64,000 nucleotides of DNA from Geovibrio thiophilus. GTDB taxonomy: Bacteria > Chrysiogenota > Deferribacteres > Deferribacterales > Geovibrionaceae. The position numbers and the translations under genes were made by a program. The stretch is taken from positions 1,488,001-1,552,000 of the forward strand of contig NZ_CP035108.1 in assembly GCF_004087915.1 (NCBI RefSeq), in the 5' to 3' direction. The notes below the pieces were generated by a model. The model did not search any database. It saw nothing but the letters and a program-made list of their open reading frames with translations, and was not told the origin of the DNA. Shown in pieces: positions 62,284 through 64,000 of the stretch. Numbering within the stretch: the stretch's first letter is position 1; each line of letters begins with the position of its first letter.

Positions 62284-63186
62284 ATGGAGAAAGATAAGCA
62301 TACCAAGGCTTTTGAGTCGTTTCTGAAATACGAGTACTCGGCAAGTTCAAATACTGTGGAAGCCTATGTGCATGATGTTAAAGACTTTCATCAGTTTACT
62401 GCCGGAAGGGATGATCCTTATTCCCTGAAGGAAGTCATAGGTTTCATGACGGAGCTGAGGATAAGAGGCAACTCTGTTGAGACTCTTTTGCGGCGGCTTT
62501 CAGGGCTGAGCACCTTTTTTGATTTTCTCATAAAAGAAAAGGAACTGAAGGTTAATCCCGTTACTCTGGTAACCAAACCGAAAAAGTGGGAGAAGCTGCC
62601 TGCCTTTTTGGATTTCTCTGAGGTTGATGAGTTGCTGAGAGCTCCTGATGTTTCAACTCATTTGGGTTTCAGAGATCAGATAATGCTTGAGACAATGTAC
62701 TCCTCCGGCATAAGGGTGAGCGAGCTTGTGAATATAAAGCTGAATGACATAGATATGAAAAGAGGAATATTTAAAGTAACCGGTAAGGGGAGCAAGCAGC
62801 GTATCGTGCCGTTTTATGAAAGCCTAAGAGAGAAAATGGAAAGCTATCTGACTGTGCGGAAGGAATATTTTGTGAAGGAATCCGATAATGGCTACCTGTT
62901 CCTCAGCCGCACCGGAAATAAGATTGACAGGGAATACTTTTGGATGTTGGTTAAAAAATACTGCGAGAAAACAGGGATAAAGAAACATGTATCCCCTCAC
63001 ACTCTCCGCCACTCATTCGCCACGCATATGCTTACCAACGGAGCGGATCTCCGCACCATCCAGCTTTTTCTCGGTCACTCCGACTTAAGCACAACCGAGA
63101 TATATACCCATGTAACAACAGACAAGGCGAGAAATATAATGAATGAGTGCCATCCGAGATTTTCCCGAAACAGAGGCAAGCAATGA
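62284..63186 (+). CDS. Tyrosine recombinase XerC/XerD
   Basis: The start is taken at ATG 62284, giving 300 residues, the usual Xer length; upstream in-frame starts add up to 20 residues. The N-terminal core-binding domain spans about 4-90. The catalytic set is complete: Arg144 (SGIRVSEL), Lys168 (GKGSKQR), His239 and Arg242 (HTLRHSFATH), His265 (LGHSDLSTTEIY) and the Tyr274 nucleophile. It may resolve chromosome dimers at dif, or be a stand-alone integrase. Its last 22 codons form the start of a 191-base unit repeated three more times downstream. Confidence 0.93.
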   Translation: MEKDKHTKAFESFLKYEYSASSNTVEAYVHDVKDFHQFTAGRDDPYSLKEVIGFMTELRIRGNSVETLLRRLSGLSTFFDFLIKEKELKVNPVTLVTKPKKWEKLPAFLDFSEVDELLRAPDVSTHLGFRDQIMLETMYSSGIRVSELVNIKLNDIDMKRGIFKVTGKGSKQRIVPFYESLREKMESYLTVRKEYFVKESDNGYLFLSRTGNKIDREYFWMLVKKYCEKTGIKKHVSPHTLRHSFATHMLTNGADLRTIQLFLGHSDLSTTEIYTHVTTDKARNIMNECHPRFSRNRGKQ

Positions 63187-63204
63187 CACCGTCTGTTGTT
63201 ACAT
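63110..63204. repeat. 14-bp perfect inverted repeat around the end of the recombinase gene
   Basis: ATGTAACAACAGAC (63110-63123, coding for part of HVTTD) has an exact reverse complement GTCTGTTGTTACAT at 63191-63204, separated by 67 bases that include the stop codon. Only the right arm is carried in the downstream tandem units. Confidence 0.8.
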
Positions 63205-63884
63205 CCGCTCCCAAGGAAGGGAGCGCGCCGTGCGGAGCGAAGCCTTGCCTAGCAAGGCGCGAGCGTGTATCCGAAATTTCCATGGATGGGAAATTTTGGA
63301 TAATGGGATCCGACAAGGTGAGAAATATAATGAATGAGTGCCACCCGAGATTTTCCCGAAACAGAGGCAAGCAATGACACCGTCTGTTGTTACATCCGCT
63401 CCCAAGGAAGGGAGCGCGCCGTGCGGAGCGAAGCCTTGCCTAGCAAGGCGCGAGCGTGTATCCGAAATTTCCATGGATGGAAAATTTTGGATAATGGGAT
63501 CCGACAAGGCGAGAAATATAATGAATGATTGCCATCCGAGATTTTCCCGAAACAGAGGCAAGCAATGACACCGTCTGTTGTTACATCCGCTCCCAAGGAA
63601 GGGAGCGCGCCGTGCGGAGCGAAGCCTTGCCTAGCAAGGCGCGAGCGTGTATCCGAAATTTCCATGGATGGAAAATTTTGGATAATGGGATCCGACAAGG
63701 CGAGAAATATAATGAATGATTGCCATCCGAGATTTTCCCGAAACAGAGGCAAGCAATGACACCGTCTGTTGTTACATCCGCTCCCAAGGAAGGGAGCGCG
63801 CCGTGCGGAGCGAAGCCTTGCCTAGCAAGGCGCGAGCGTGTATCCGAAATTTCCATGGATGGAAAATTTTGGATAATAAAAACA
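63121..63884 (+). repeat. Four tandem 191-bp units containing the recombinase tail plus a modular hairpin repeat
   Basis: Units start with GACAAGG at 63121, 63312, 63503 and 63694 and are nearly identical. Each carries about 66 bases matching the recombinase 3' end, then CGCTCCC-AAGGAA-GGGAGCG, the linker GCGCCGTGCGGAGCGAA, hairpin GCCTTGC-CTA-GCAAGGC, the linker GCGAGCGTGTAT and a 14-bp stem (TATCC...TTTCC with GGAAA...GGATA) around ATGGAT. The last unit loses its final bases. The whole 733-base gap to the next gene is this array; no gene is inside. Confidence 0.95.
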
Positions 63885-63919
63885 AATGAGGGATCTCAAA
63901 TAGTTTCCGGTGCTGCTGC

Positions 63920-64000
63920 ATGAAACTCCTTAAAGATATAAAAAAAGCGGTTATAACCCATAAAACCCCGGATTTTGACGCTCTCGCCAGCGCATGTGCC
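63920..64000 (+). CDS. DHH-family phosphoesterase / tRNA nucleotidyltransferase-like protein, N-terminus only
   Basis: Only the first 27 codons are in the window, starting at ATG 63920. The segment AVITHKTPDFDALASA carries the DxDALxS motif I of DHH phosphoesterases. Similar openings are found in proteins fusing DHH, CBS and poly(A) polymerase/CCA-adding domains, but the rest lies beyond the edge. The upstream bases (CCGGTG) give only a weak ribosome site. Confidence 0.6.
   Translation, partial: MKLLKDIKKAVITHKTPDFDALASACA

Noticed and set aside
63121-63884. CRISPR array
   Set aside because: Units are 191 bases with no short repeat/unique spacer alternation, and no cas gene is nearby.
63121-63884. 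Integron cassette array next to the tyrosine recombinase
   Set aside because: The recombinase lacks a recognisable IntI-specific insertion, units carry no cassette genes, and the repeats are copies of the gene's own end plus a dispersed element.
63143-63923. Short repeated open frames after the recombinase
   Set aside because: Period-191 artefacts of the tandem array; each begins at a non-initiating codon inside the duplicated recombinase tail.

Overview
The window reads as a mid-GC, Gram-negative, flagellated, anaerobically respiring bacterium. Supporting genes are a Tat-exported [NiFe] hydrogenase, a heme-c chemoreceptor, complete acetate/TCA-type enzymes (CoA-transferase, aconitase, malic enzyme), an HspR-type heat-shock cluster and a CsgG-like outer-membrane lipoprotein. 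The overall mix suggests a Deferribacterota-like organism (Geovibrio/Denitrovibrio type). That placement is inference from gene content, not a computed phylogeny. Both window edges cut genes.

Layout. 1-2.6 kb: end of a radical-SAM/DUF2344 gene, a DUF2400-like gene, thioredoxin and an FmdB zinc ribbon. 2.7-8 kb: BMP-type ABC transporter operon (binding protein, ATPase, two permeases) ending in xanthine phosphoribosyltransferase, so probably purine uptake and salvage. 8-14.7 kb (minus strand): hsp20, dnaJ, hspR, clpB, a sigma-70 factor and a HepT/MntA toxin-antitoxin pair. 14.8-24 kb: TonB-like protein, AhbD-like radical SAM enzyme, nitrilase-family amidase, CoA-transferase, a DUF5610 protein behind a near-perfect sigma-28 promoter, aconitase and a slipin. 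24-28 kb: yicC-gmk-rpoZ-coaBC-udg. 27.8-38.8 kb: CsgG-like lipoprotein, two secreted proteins, CHASE2 adenylate cyclase, queC, pfkA, pduO-type transferase, yqeY, cvpA and mutS2. 39-40.7 kb: receiver protein, XRE-cupin regulator and a repeat array.

41-45.4 kb holds the most unusual unit. A [NiFe] hydrogenase large subunit ends exactly at the metal-ligating histidine, as regulatory hydrogenases do. It is followed by a small subunit with a Tat signal. Next, in an ATGA overlap, comes a methyl-accepting chemotaxis protein whose periplasmic domain carries a CxxCH heme-c motif and whose C-terminus is a CZB zinc domain. No cytochrome b or C-terminal anchor is present, so the chemoreceptor sits where the electron acceptor would be. 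I infer a periplasmic H2 sensor that feeds electrons or redox state directly to a chemoreceptor (H2-taxis).

45.4-64 kb: ZapE-like ATPase, inositol monophosphatase, a Liv-type ABC transporter operon with two embedded acyl-CoA ligase genes, CBS-ACT protein, LuxR and TetR regulators, a thioredoxin-domain DUF255 protein, malic enzyme-PTA fusion, a XerC/D recombinase and a DHH-family gene cut by the edge.

A second unusual theme is a family of dispersed modular repeats (12.4, 15.7, 40.0-40.7 and 63.1-63.9 kb). They share fixed linkers, while their hairpin stems change sequence between loci but keep pairing, and most loops contain GGA. At 15.7 and 63.1 kb the elements sit directly at the 3' ends of genes and are tandemly amplified together with the gene's last codons.
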